Shown here one piece after another: positions 50,060-58,445 of a DNA stretch of 64,000 nt; the first letter of the stretch is position 1; each line of letters starts with the position of its first letter. This DNA comes from Burkholderiales bacterium RIFCSPLOWO2_12_FULL_61_40. Lineage in GTDB: Bacteria > Pseudomonadota > Gammaproteobacteria > Burkholderiales > Burkholderiaceae_C. Both the position numbers and the translations under genes were made by a program. The notes under the pieces are model-generated. The model was not told where the DNA came from. It saw nothing but the letters and a program-made list of their open reading frames with translations, and ran no database searches. Location of the stretch: NCBI GenBank assembly GCA_001770935.1, contig MESI01000127.1:20884-84883 (forward strand), given 5' to 3'.

Positions 50060-53000
50060 TAGCACGATGCCACAAGACTTCCTTGCTTCCGTTCGCCCTG
50101 AGCCTGTCGAAGGGTTGTCGGCTTCGACTGGCTCAGTCCGAACGGTTCGCGAGCCAGAACTGGATTTCAGCGCCCCCGAGGCGCTGACTGGCTTTCGCCT
50201 GATGCGCCTCGAAGTCTTCAACTGGGGCACCTTCGACAAACGCGTCTGGACGCTGGCGCTGGATGGCAAAAACGGTTTGCTGACCGGCGACATCGGCTCT
50301 GGCAAGTCCACGCTGGTCGATGCCATCACGACCCTGCTGGTTCCGGCCCAACGCATCGCCTACAACAAGGCCGCTGGGGCAGATGCGCGGGAACGCTCGC
50401 TGCGCTCCTACGTGCTGGGCCACTACAAATCCGAGCGCAACGAGGTCAGCGGCAATGCCAAACCTGTGGCGCTGCGGGACCAGAGCAACTATTCGGTGAT
50501 TCTGGGCGTGTTCCACAACGCCGGTTTCGACCAGACCGTGACGCTGGCGCAGGTGTTCTGGATCAAGGATGCGGGCGGTCAACCCGAGCGCTTTTATGCG
50601 GTCGCGGAAAAGCCCCTGGCGTTGGCCACTGACTTCGCCCACTTTGGCACGGAGATAGCGCAGTTGCGCAAACGCCTGCGCAAAAACGGCGTCGAGCTGT
50701 TTGACAGCTTTCCGCCCTACGGCGCGCATTTTCGCCGCCGCTTTGGCATCGAGGGCGAGCAGGCGCTGGAGCTGTTTCACCAAACGGTGTCCATGAAATC
50801 GGTGGGCAACCTGACCGACTTTGTGCGTCACCATATGCTGGAGCCATTTGACGTGGCGCCGCGCATCTCTAGTCTGATTGCGCACTTTGACGATCTGAAC
50901 CGCGCCCATGAGGCCGTTCTCAAAGCCAAGCAGCAGGTGGAACTGCTCTCGCCCCTGGTGGCCGACTGCGACCGGCATGCCGCGCTGCTGGCGGCCACGG
51001 ATGAACTGCGCGCTTGCCGCGAAGGGCTCAAGGCCCACTTTGCCGGGCTCAAGCTGGCCCTGATTGATGCGCGCCTGGAGACGCTGGCCGACAATTTCAA
51101 GAGCGAAAGCACCAAGGTCGAGCGGCTGGAAGCACGTAAAACAGCCCAGCAAGTGCAGGAACGCGAACTGCGCCTGAGCATCGCCCACAGCGGCGGCGAC
51201 CGCATCGCCCGCATTGATGCGGAGATTGCGCGCAGGCAGTTGGAGATCACACGGCGCCAAGCCAACGCCACACGTTACGACGAACTGCGGCAAAAACTCA
51301 ACTTGCTGCAGGTACGCAGCGCCGAAGACCTGGTGGTACAGCAGCAAACCTGCGCTCAAAAACACGAGGTCGAGAGCTGCCGCGCCGTGGAGCTGCAAAA
51401 CGAACGCAACGAACTGGGCGTGACTTTTGCCCAGGGGCGCCAGGAGCACGAGGCCCTGAGCGCCGAGATCGCCAGCCTACAGGGTCGGCGCAGCAACATC
51501 GATGCACAGCAAATCGCCGTGCGCGCCGCCCTGTGCCAGGCCCTGAATGTGCGGGAAGATGCCATGCCCTTTGCTGGCGAGTTGATCGAGGTGCGCGACG
51601 ATGAACGCGACTGGGAAGGCGCTGCCGAGCGCTTGATGCACAACTTTGCGCTCTCCCTGTTGGTGCCGGAGGCGCACTACGCCAAGGTGGCTGAATGGGT
51701 GGACCAAACCCATTTGAAAGGCCGCCTGGTGTACTTTTGCGTACGCGCGGCCAAGCAGGCGGACTTGCCCTCGGCGCACGCCGATGCGCTGGTGCGCAAG
51801 CTGACGCTCAAGCCCGATTCGCCGTTTTACGCCTGGCTGGAAAATGCCGTTTGGCAGCGCTTCAACGTGGTGTGTTGCAGCACCCAGGAGCAGTTTCGCC
51901 GCGAACCCAAAGCCATTACCCGCGCCGGGCAGAGCAAAGGCGGCGAGCGCCACGAGAAAGACGACCGCCACCGCATCGACGACCGCAGCCGCTACGTGCT
52001 GGGCTGGAGCAACACCGCCAAACTCGACGCGTTGAACGGCAAGAAGCGCGGGCTCGAAGCGCACCTGGCCCACACCGGCAAACAACTGGCTGACGTGGAC
52101 CGCGAGCAAGGCGAAATCAAGGAACGCCTGGCGACCCTGTCCAAACTGGTGGAATACCGCGACTACGCCGAACTCGACTGGCCCGTGATCGCGCTGGAGG
52201 TGGCCAAGCTGGCCGACGAACTCGCGGCGCTCAAAGCCGCCTCCGATGTGCTGCAGACCCTGACAAAAAGCCTGGGCGAGCTGGAAGCCGAGCTGCAAAC
52301 CACCGAACAGCAACTGACGGAGCAGCGCGAGCGGCGCGCCAAAACCGAGCAAAAAACCAGCGACATGCAGGTGCTGCGTAGTCAAACTGAGGCGTTGCGG
52401 GGCAACTGGGCAAAGCAAGAAGCCCTAGCCACGCGCCTAATCAGTTTGCAACAAGAAATACTTGGCGAACACACGCTGACCATCGAATCCTGCGACAACC
52501 GGGAGCGCGAGATGCGCGACGGGCTGCAAAAAGCCATCGATGCCGACGATGGCCGCACCAAGCGCCTGCGCGACAAAATCATCGACGCCATGCGCAGTTT
52601 CAGCACCCGCTACCCGCTGGAGACGCAGGAGGTGGATGTGGCGGTGGAGGCGGCGGGCGAGTACCGCACCCTGCTCGACAAACTGGCCATGGATGACCTG
52701 CCGCGTTTTGAGACGCGCTTCAAGGAACTGCTGAACCAGAACACCATCCGCGAAGTGGCGCAGTTCAACACCAAGCTGAACAACGAGCGCGAAACCATCA
52801 AGGCGCGCATCGCCCGCATCAACCAGTCGCTCACGCAAATCGATTACAACCCCGGCCGCTACATCGTGCTGGAAGCGCAGGTCAGCACGGACGCCGAAGT
52901 GCGCGACTTCCAGACCGAATTGCGCACCTGCCTGGAGGGCTCGCTCTCGGGCTCCAATGGCAACAACGACGAGGGCCAATATTCCGAGGCCAAGTTCCTG

Positions 53001-53519
53001 CAGGTCAAGCACATCATCGAACGCCTGCGGGGCCGCGAAGGGCAGGGCGAGCAAGACCGGCGCTGGGCCGCCAAGGTCACCGATGTGCGCAACTGGTTTG
53101 TGTTCTCGGGCAGTGAACGCTGGCGCGAAGACGACCGCGAACACGAGCACTACTCGGACTCGGGCGGCAAGTCCGGCGGTCAAAAAGAGAAGCTGGCCTA
53201 CACCATATTGGCGGCCAGCCTGGCCTACCAGTTCGGCCTGGCCTGGGGCGAAAAGCGCTCGCGCAGCTTCCGCTTCGTGGTGATCGACGAAGCCTTTGGC
53301 CGCGGCTCGGACGAGTCGGCGCAATATGGACTGAAGCTGTTCCAGCAACTCAATCTGCAACTGCTGATCGTCACCCCGCTGCAAAAAATCCACATCATCG
53401 AGCCCTATGTGGCCAGCGTGGGGTTTGTGCACAACGAGGAGGGGCGTGATTCCAAGTTGCGCAATTTGAGTATTGAGGAGTACCGGGAGGAGAAGGGGCG
53501 TGTGGAGTTGGCGAAGTAG
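50052..53519 (+). CDS. jetC: Wadjet protein JetC (SMC/MukB-like ATPase)
   Basis: A 1,155-residue SMC-like ATPase, the DNA-loop-extruding motor of Wadjet. Walker A is [16 protein letters not shown] (about 77-92). Long coiled-coil arms occupy about 300-500 and 640-900, with a hinge-like globular part between. The C-terminal head has [20 protein letters not shown] and Walker [17 protein letters not shown]. Residues about 12-32 ([20 protein letters not shown]) are encoded by a common proteobacterial palindromic repeat and are probably disordered. The protein otherwise appears full length and intact. Confidence 0.95.
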   Translation: MIDSTMPQDFLASVRPEPVEGLSASTGSVRTVREPELDFSAPEALTGFRLMRLEVFNWGTFDKRVWTLALDGKNGLLTGDIGSGKSTLVDAITTLLVPAQRIAYNKAAGADARERSLRSYVLGHYKSERNEVSGNAKPVALRDQSNYSVILGVFHNAGFDQTVTLAQVFWIKDAGGQPERFYAVAEKPLALATDFAHFGTEIAQLRKRLRKNGVELFDSFPPYGAHFRRRFGIEGEQALELFHQTVSMKSVGNLTDFVRHHMLEPFDVAPRISSLIAHFDDLNRAHEAVLKAKQQVELLSPLVADCDRHAALLAATDELRACREGLKAHFAGLKLALIDARLETLADNFKSESTKVERLEARKTAQQVQERELRLSIAHSGGDRIARIDAEIARRQLEITRRQANATRYDELRQKLNLLQVRSAEDLVVQQQTCAQKHEVESCRAVELQNERNELGVTFAQGRQEHEALSAEIASLQGRRSNIDAQQIAVRAALCQALNVREDAMPFAGELIEVRDDERDWEGAAERLMHNFALSLLVPEAHYAKVAEWVDQTHLKGRLVYFCVRAAKQADLPSAHADALVRKLTLKPDSPFYAWLENAVWQRFNVVCCSTQEQFRREPKAITRAGQSKGGERHEKDDRHRIDDRSRYVLGWSNTAKLDALNGKKRGLEAHLAHTGKQLADVDREQGEIKERLATLSKLVEYRDYAELDWPVIALEVAKLADELAALKAASDVLQTLTKSLGELEAELQTTEQQLTEQRERRAKTEQKTSDMQVLRSQTEALRGNWAKQEALATRLISLQQEILGEHTLTIESCDNREREMRDGLQKAIDADDGRTKRLRDKIIDAMRSFSTRYPLETQEVDVAVEAAGEYRTLLDKLAMDDLPRFETRFKELLNQNTIREVAQFNTKLNNERETIKARIARINQSLTQIDYNPGRYIVLEAQVSTDAEVRDFQTELRTCLEGSLSGSNGNNDEGQYSEAKFLQVKHIIERLRGREGQGEQDRRWAAKVTDVRNWFVFSGSERWREDDREHEHYSDSGGKSGGQKEKLAYTILAASLAYQFGLAWGEKRSRSFRFVVIDEAFGRGSDESAQYGLKLFQQLNLQLLIVTPLQKIHIIEPYVASVGFVHNEEGRDSKLRNLSIEEYREEKGRVELAK
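50089..50145. repeat. Palindromic 'VRPEPVEG' repeat in frame near the jetC start
   Basis: CCGTTCGCCCTGAGCCTGTC, GAAGG..., CTTCGACTGGCTCAG, TCCGAACGG form an imperfect inverted repeat. I know this sequence as a widespread intergenic repeat in proteobacteria, usually read as VRPEPVEG when it falls in a frame. It adds about 20 residues to JetC. Confidence 0.8.
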
Positions 53520-53633
53520 GATGAAGACGGGTTTGACAAGGCGAGAATGCAACGGTTCGGCTTTCCCAAACAGTTGCCAATACACAGAATTTGAAGTGAT
53601 GACTGGGGTGATACCCCCCATGAAGGACAGACC

Positions 53634-54863
53634 ATGGCATTGATCGAAGGTTTTCGCGTTCAGAATTACCGCGCGTTAAGAGACGTAACGTTGGGCAAGC
53701 TTTCTTCGCAGGGCGGCGAACCGCTGACGCCGTTTACGGTGGTGATCGGTAAAAACGGAGTGGGCAAGAGCACCTTGTTTGATGCTTTTGGTTTCGTGGC
53801 CGACTGCTTGGTGCACGACGTGGAGCAGGCTTGTGACATGAAGCAGCGTGGTGGCTACGAGCGCTTGCGTTCCAGAGGGACAATCGACCCGATTCGGTTT
53901 GAAATCTATTACCGAGAGGCCACGGGCGAACGACCAATGACTTACGAGTTGTCGATTGCATTGGACGAAACCGGGCGCCCCTTTGTCGAGTCTGAGTTAC
54001 TGAAACAGCGGCGTAAGGGACAAAAGCATGGTCGACCGTACCCTTTTTTGCGACTGAACCACGGCAAAGGCATGGTTTGGGCGGGCGAGGAAGCGGTTGA
54101 GGCGGAAGGGGGCGAGGAGGATCGTGCTCAGACCTTGGTTGAGTTGACCGACCTGCGCCAGTTGGGTATTGCTACATTGGGTACGCTCAAAGAGCATCCC
54201 CGCATCAAGCGTTTTCGTGACTTTTTGAAGGGCTGGTACCTGTCGTACTTTTACCCCGATGCAGCCCGCAGTCTTCCAACTGCTGGCCCCCAGAAACACT
54301 TGAACAGCCATGGCGACAACATTGGCAATGTGGTGCAGTTCATGGCGCGGGAGCACAAGGATAGGTTCAAGGCGGTTCTTGATCGCATAGCGGCCAAAAT
54401 TCCCGGTATCAGGAGCATCGACACCCAGGAAACCCAGGACAAACGTTTGCTGCTGCGCTTCAATGACGGGGCGTTTGCTGACCCATTTTTTGCGCAGCAG
54501 ATGTCCGACGGCACCCTCAAGGTGTTTGCCTACCTGCTGTTGATGGACGACCCCGAGCCGCCGCCCTTTATTTGCATTGAAGAACCCGAAAACGGTCTGT
54601 ACCACAAGCTGCTAGAGGCACTGGCGCAAGAGTTTCGCGCACATGCCACCGGCAAGAAAAATGCGCCCCAGATTTTTGTGACGACACACCAGCCCTACTT
54701 TGTCGACGCCTTGTCGCCGGACGAAGTCTGGATTTTGGAGAAGGGCGCGGATGGTTATTCATTCATCCGGCGGGTGTCTGATCTGGAGATTGTCAAAAAC
54801 CTGGTCGAAGAGGGTTTGCCGCTGGGTGGTCTTTGGTACAGCGACTATCTGGAGACGAAGTAA
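53634..54863 (+). CDS. AAA ATPase (AAA_21/OLD-like) of a two-gene insert
   Basis: A 409-residue RecF/OLD-type ATPase. Walker A is VIGKNGVGKSTLFDAF (37-52), with signature-like QQMSDGTLKVFAYLLLM and Walker B FICIEEPENGLYHKLLEAL followed by IFVTTHQPYFVDAL. It has no TOPRIM domain of its own; the next gene may provide one. The arrangement resembles split OLD-type or Abi-type ATPase/nuclease defence pairs. It separates jetC from jetD. ATG 53634 follows AAGGA. Confidence 0.85.
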   Translation: MALIEGFRVQNYRALRDVTLGKLSSQGGEPLTPFTVVIGKNGVGKSTLFDAFGFVADCLVHDVEQACDMKQRGGYERLRSRGTIDPIRFEIYYREATGERPMTYELSIALDETGRPFVESELLKQRRKGQKHGRPYPFLRLNHGKGMVWAGEEAVEAEGGEEDRAQTLVELTDLRQLGIATLGTLKEHPRIKRFRDFLKGWYLSYFYPDAARSLPTAGPQKHLNSHGDNIGNVVQFMAREHKDRFKAVLDRIAAKIPGIRSIDTQETQDKRLLLRFNDGAFADPFFAQQMSDGTLKVFAYLLLMDDPEPPPFICIEEPENGLYHKLLEALAQEFRAHATGKKNAPQIFVTTHQPYFVDALSPDEVWILEKGADGYSFIRRVSDLEIVKNLVEEGLPLGGLWYSDYLETK

Positions 54864-54866
54864 GCC

Positions 54867-55511
54867 ATGCACATCGAGGTTTTGGTGGAGGACAGCTCCG
54901 GGGAAAGGCTGTTGGCACAACTGCTGCCGCAAATCATCGGCGAGCAGGGGGCGCCACACACTTGGCGGCTCAAAGCCTACAAGGGCATTGGACGTATTCC
55001 GCAAGGTCTGTCGCCAAAGGCGGACCCGGCCAAACGCATACTGCTTGATCAGTTGCCCCGGTTGCTGCAAGGCTATGGAAAAACGCCAGGTATCGATGCG
55101 GTCGTCGTGGTGCTGGACACGGATCGGCGAAATTGCAAAGAATTTCTGCAAGAGTTGAAGTCGGTTGCTGACAACTGCAACCCGGTGCCGCACACGCTGT
55201 TTCGGCTGGCCATTGAGGAGGTGGAAGCCTGGTATCTGGGAGACCGCGCCGCCTTGCTGAAAGCCTACCCGCGCGCCAAGCGGGATGTGCTGGACCGTTA
55301 CGTGCAGGACAGCGCGTGCGGCACCTGGGAACTGCTGGCCGATGCCGTCCATGCGGGTGGCGCTGCGGCCATCAAAAAGGCGAGTTGGCCATTGCCTGGG
55401 CAGATAAAACATGAGTGGGCTGAAAAAATCGGCCCCTTGATGCGTCTTGATCAAAACGTGTCGCCAAGCTTCGGCAAATTTCGTGACGGCCTGTTGCGGA
55501 TGATTGCGTAA
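54867..55511 (+). CDS. DUF4276 (TOPRIM-like) protein
   Basis: A 214-residue protein of the DUF4276 type: an N-terminal glutamate in IEVLVEDSSGERLL and an acidic strand VVVVLDTDRRNCKEF have the form of TOPRIM metal sites, and LFRLAIEEVEAWYLGD is the family's helical motif. It starts three bases after the ATPase stop, so the two are surely co-translated and probably form one nuclease/ATPase complex. The exact activity is unproven. Confidence 0.8.
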   Translation: MHIEVLVEDSSGERLLAQLLPQIIGEQGAPHTWRLKAYKGIGRIPQGLSPKADPAKRILLDQLPRLLQGYGKTPGIDAVVVVLDTDRRNCKEFLQELKSVADNCNPVPHTLFRLAIEEVEAWYLGDRAALLKAYPRAKRDVLDRYVQDSACGTWELLADAVHAGGAAAIKKASWPLPGQIKHEWAEKIGPLMRLDQNVSPSFGKFRDGLLRMIA

Positions 55512-55558
55512 AAAGTGTTCGGCATTTTGATGGACTTCCAGCCAAGCCAGGTGCCCGC

Positions 55559-56803
55559 ATGAGCTGGACCACCCCTGCCGACCTGCGCGCCCAAGTGCAA
55601 AAGCTGTGGGACAAAGGAGACTTGCTGCGCCCGTGTGTGCAGGGCGAGGCGATGCCACCCCGGCGCCTGCGGCTGGTGGGACCGACCTCGACCGAGCTGA
55701 GCGAGCGCTTTGACGCGGTGCGCGCCTGGATGGCGGACTTGCGACAAGGCGCAACACCACACAGCACGCCGCGTTATCGCATCGTTTTGCGCGAGTTCCG
55801 CCACCGCGTGCTGGGCGCCAACGCCGTGCCGGACGAGGTCTGGCTGGACACCTTGGATGACGCGTTGGCGCTGATTGGCAAGCAAAAGGACGCCAAACGC
55901 TTCGCCAGCCTGGTGCATGCGACCCGCGAACAATACCCTGTGCTTTGGCCCGCCTTGTTGCCCTGGCTGGAAAAGCGGCCGCTCCAGGTGCTGGCGCTGG
56001 TGGACGCCTGGCCGCGCCTGCTGGCCGTGGTTTGCTGGCTGCAGGACCATCCGCGCCCCGGTATTTACCTGCGGCAGGTGGATCTGGCGGGGGTGGACAG
56101 CAAGTTCATCGAGGCAAACCGGGGCGTGTTGTCGGAACTGCTGGACTTGGCCTTGCCCATGGATGCCATCGACGCCAGCGCCACCGGCACCAGCCAGTTC
56201 TGCCGCCGCTACGGCTTCAAGGACAAACCCCTGCGCATTCGCTTTCGCCTGCTGGACCCGCAAATTACGCTGCTGCCAGCGGGATGTGAGCAGGACATGG
56301 GCGTGACGCAGGCGGCGTTTGAGCAACTTGACCTGCCCGTCAACCGCGTGTTCATCACCGAAAACGAGGTGAATTTTCTGGCCTTTCCGCCGCTGCCGGG
56401 CAGCATGGTGATTTTCGGCGCGGGTTATGGTTTTGAGGTACTGGCCGGTGCCCGCTGGCTGCACCAACGTGACGTGTTCTACTGGGGCGATATCGACACC
56501 CACGGCTTTGCCATCCTGGACCAATTGCGTGCGCAATTTCCCCAGGTGCAATCCTTGCTGATGGACAAAGCCACCTTGCTGGCCCATGCCACACAATGGG
56601 GCGAAGAGCCGCAGCCGGTGCTGCGCGACCTGCCGCGCCTTACGGTGGAGGAGCGTGCTGTGTTTGACGCGCTGCGCGACAACCGGCTGCGTGTGGGCCT
56701 GCGGCTGGAGCAGGAGCGTATTGGTTTTGACTGGCTGCAAAAGAATTTGGCGGCACTGGCCCCTGGAGATGGTGCGGCCTTTGATATTGAGGATAAAAAG
56801 TGA
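55559..56803 (+). CDS. jetD: Wadjet protein JetD (DUF3322/DUF2220, topoisomerase VI-like nuclease)
   Basis: A 414-residue JetD, the DNA-cleaving subunit of Wadjet. The N-terminal DUF3322 domain opens with TPADLRAQVQKLWDKGDLLR; the central part has a winged-helix-like region; the C-terminal TOPRIM (DUF2220) has RVFITENEVNFLAFPPLPGS and FYWGDIDTHGFAILDQLR, including the catalytic Glu and DxD. Length and motifs indicate an intact nuclease. It is separated from jetC by the ATPase/DUF4276 pair, 47 bases after the latter, and followed by a repeat copy and cobQ. Confidence 0.93.
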   Translation: MSWTTPADLRAQVQKLWDKGDLLRPCVQGEAMPPRRLRLVGPTSTELSERFDAVRAWMADLRQGATPHSTPRYRIVLREFRHRVLGANAVPDEVWLDTLDDALALIGKQKDAKRFASLVHATREQYPVLWPALLPWLEKRPLQVLALVDAWPRLLAVVCWLQDHPRPGIYLRQVDLAGVDSKFIEANRGVLSELLDLALPMDAIDASATGTSQFCRRYGFKDKPLRIRFRLLDPQITLLPAGCEQDMGVTQAAFEQLDLPVNRVFITENEVNFLAFPPLPGSMVIFGAGYGFEVLAGARWLHQRDVFYWGDIDTHGFAILDQLRAQFPQVQSLLMDKATLLAHATQWGEEPQPVLRDLPRLTVEERAVFDALRDNRLRVGLRLEQERIGFDWLQKNLAALAPGDGAAFDIEDKK

Positions 56804-56804
56804 C

Positions 56805-56850
56805 TCTAGCCCTTATGGAATATGCGCAAGCAGCTCTTATTTTGATAGCA
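56805..56850 (+). repeat. Copy 7 of the AAGCAGCT dispersed repeat (best preserved, intergenic)
   Basis: CTCTAGCCCTTATGGAATAT, GCGCAAGCAGCTCTTATTTT, GATAGC lies between jetD and cobQ. It marks the right edge of the defence block and is the reference copy for the family in this window. Confidence 0.8.
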
Positions 56851-56861
56851 GGTGGTAGGCC

Positions 56862-58421
56862 ATGAGTGCCCAATGCGTGATGGTGCTGGGCACCACCAGC
56901 GGCGCTGGCAAAAGCTGGCTGACCACGGCCCTGTGCCGCTACTACGCCCGCCAGGGCTTGAAGGTGGCGCCCTTCAAGGCGCAGAACATGAGCAACAACG
57001 CCAGAGTGGTGGGCCCCCACGCTCCACCGCTGTGCGGGTCGCTGCCCCCCGAGGGGGCTAATTCGCCTTGGGGCGGCCCGGCGGCAAATTGGCCGTCTGG
57101 CGGGGGGGAAATCGGCAGTGCCCAGTACTTTCAGGCGCTGGCGGCGCGCGCCATCCCCGATGTGCGCATGAACCCCTTGCTGCTCAAGCCCGAGCGCGAC
57201 ACCCACAGCCAGGTGGTGCTGATGGGACAGGTGGATGAGGTGCTGTCCGCCATGCCCTGGCGTGGCCGTAGCGCCAGTGTGTGGCCGGTGATCGCCCAGG
57301 CGCTGGATGCATTGCGGGAGGAGAACGACGTGGTGGTGATTGAGGGTGCGGGTTCGCCCGCCGAAATCAACCTCTCGGGCAGCGACATCGTCAACATGCG
57401 GGTGGCGCGGCACGCCCAGGCGGCTTGTCTGCTGGTGACCGACATTGACCGAGGAGGGGCCTTTGCCCACCTGTACGGCACCTGGGCTTTGCTGCCCGAG
57501 GCGGAGCGGGCGCTGATCAAGGGCTATGTCTTGAATAAATTCCGGGGCGATGCCACGCTGCTGGCGCCCGCGCCGCAGATGTTGCAGGACCTGACCGGTG
57601 TGCCCACGGTGGCCACTTTGCCGATGTGGTGGCAGCACGGTCTGCCGGAAGAAGACGGCGTGTTTGACGACCGCAGCATCACCAGCGGCGCGGTCACGCT
57701 GACGGTGGCCGTGATCGCCTACCCGCGCATCAGCAATCTGGATGAGTTTCAACCCCTCAAGAATATTCCCGGCGTGCGTTTGCAATGGGTGCGCAGCCCC
57801 TCGGAGTTGGCGGGTTTGGCGGCTACGGACTGGATTATTTTGCCGGGCTCCAAACACACCAGCGGTGACCTGGCCTGGCTGCGCCAGCAGGGGCTGGACG
57901 GGGCCATCGCCCGGCACGCCGGGCAGGGTGGTGCGGTGTTGGGGGTGTGTGGCGGATTGCAAATGCTGGGGGAAGCCTTGATCGACCCACACGGTATTGA
58001 CGGCAATGCGCCTGGTTTGGGCCTGCTGCCGCTGGTGACGGTGTTTGAGGCAGACAAAACGGTGTGCCATACACAAACCTGTTTTGATGCCGGAATTTGC
58101 GGGCCCTGGGGTACTCTGGCCGGTGTGTCGGTGGCAGGCTATGAAATCCACCACGGCCAAACGCAGCAGCATCCAGCCATGGCCCACAGTGGCGATGTGG
58201 CCCGCCCGGTGTTGCCGGGTGGTCTGGGCTGGCAAAACGGCGCGGGCAATGTGCTGGGTCTGTATTTGCATGGTTTGCTGGAAGATCCGGCGGCTTTGCA
58301 GGCCCTGTTTGGCTCCCACTTGCGGGGGCCGGTGCCTACGCTGGACCGGGTTTTTGACGGCCTGGCCGATTACATCGGCCACCACTTTGCGCCGGGTGTG
58401 TTGGCGGGCCTGATTGCGTGA
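56862..58421 (+). CDS. cobQ: Cobyric acid synthase with in-frame insertion
   Basis: A 519-residue CobQ/CbiP that amidates side chains b, d, e and g of adenosylcobyrinate diamide. The N-terminal ATPase domain has LGTTSGAGKSWLTTALCR and FKAQNMSNNARVV. The C-terminal amidotransferase domain has GGAVLGVCGGLQMLG with the nucleophilic cysteine and GYEIHHGQT. In other CobQ proteins NMSNN is followed within about ten residues by GGEIGRAQ; here about 30 extra residues (51-80) encoded by a GC-rich repeat lie between them. The enzyme may still work if this loop tolerates it. This is the first cob gene after the defence block. Confidence 0.93.
   Translation: MSAQCVMVLGTTSGAGKSWLTTALCRYYARQGLKVAPFKAQNMSNNARVVGPHAPPLCGSLPPEGANSPWGGPAANWPSGGGEIGSAQYFQALAARAIPDVRMNPLLLKPERDTHSQVVLMGQVDEVLSAMPWRGRSASVWPVIAQALDALREENDVVVIEGAGSPAEINLSGSDIVNMRVARHAQAACLLVTDIDRGGAFAHLYGTWALLPEAERALIKGYVLNKFRGDATLLAPAPQMLQDLTGVPTVATLPMWWQHGLPEEDGVFDDRSITSGAVTLTVAVIAYPRISNLDEFQPLKNIPGVRLQWVRSPSELAGLAATDWIILPGSKHTSGDLAWLRQQGLDGAIARHAGQGGAVLGVCGGLQMLGEALIDPHGIDGNAPGLGLLPLVTVFEADKTVCHTQTCFDAGICGPWGTLAGVSVAGYEIHHGQTQQHPAMAHSGDVARPVLPGGLGWQNGAGNVLGLYLHGLLEDPAALQALFGSHLRGPVPTLDRVFDGLADYIGHHFAPGVLAGLIA
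57012..57101 (+). repeat. GC-rich repeat inserted in frame in cobQ
   Basis: About 90 bases containing CTGCCCCCCGAGGGGGC and CACCGCTGTGCGGG, two palindromic blocks of the kind found in Comamonadaceae intergenic repeats. They encode Pro/Gly/Ala-rich residues (GPHAPPLCGSLPPEGANSPW) absent from other CobQ sequences as I know them. Boundaries are accurate to about six bases. Confidence 0.65.
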
Positions 58422-58445
58422 TTGTTTGTATAGACTTCTGTCCCT

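Noticed and set aside
53533-53538. Perfect TTGACA as a -35 box before the AAA ATPase gene
   Set aside because: No acceptable -10 hexamer 15-19 bases downstream, so it is not called a promoter.
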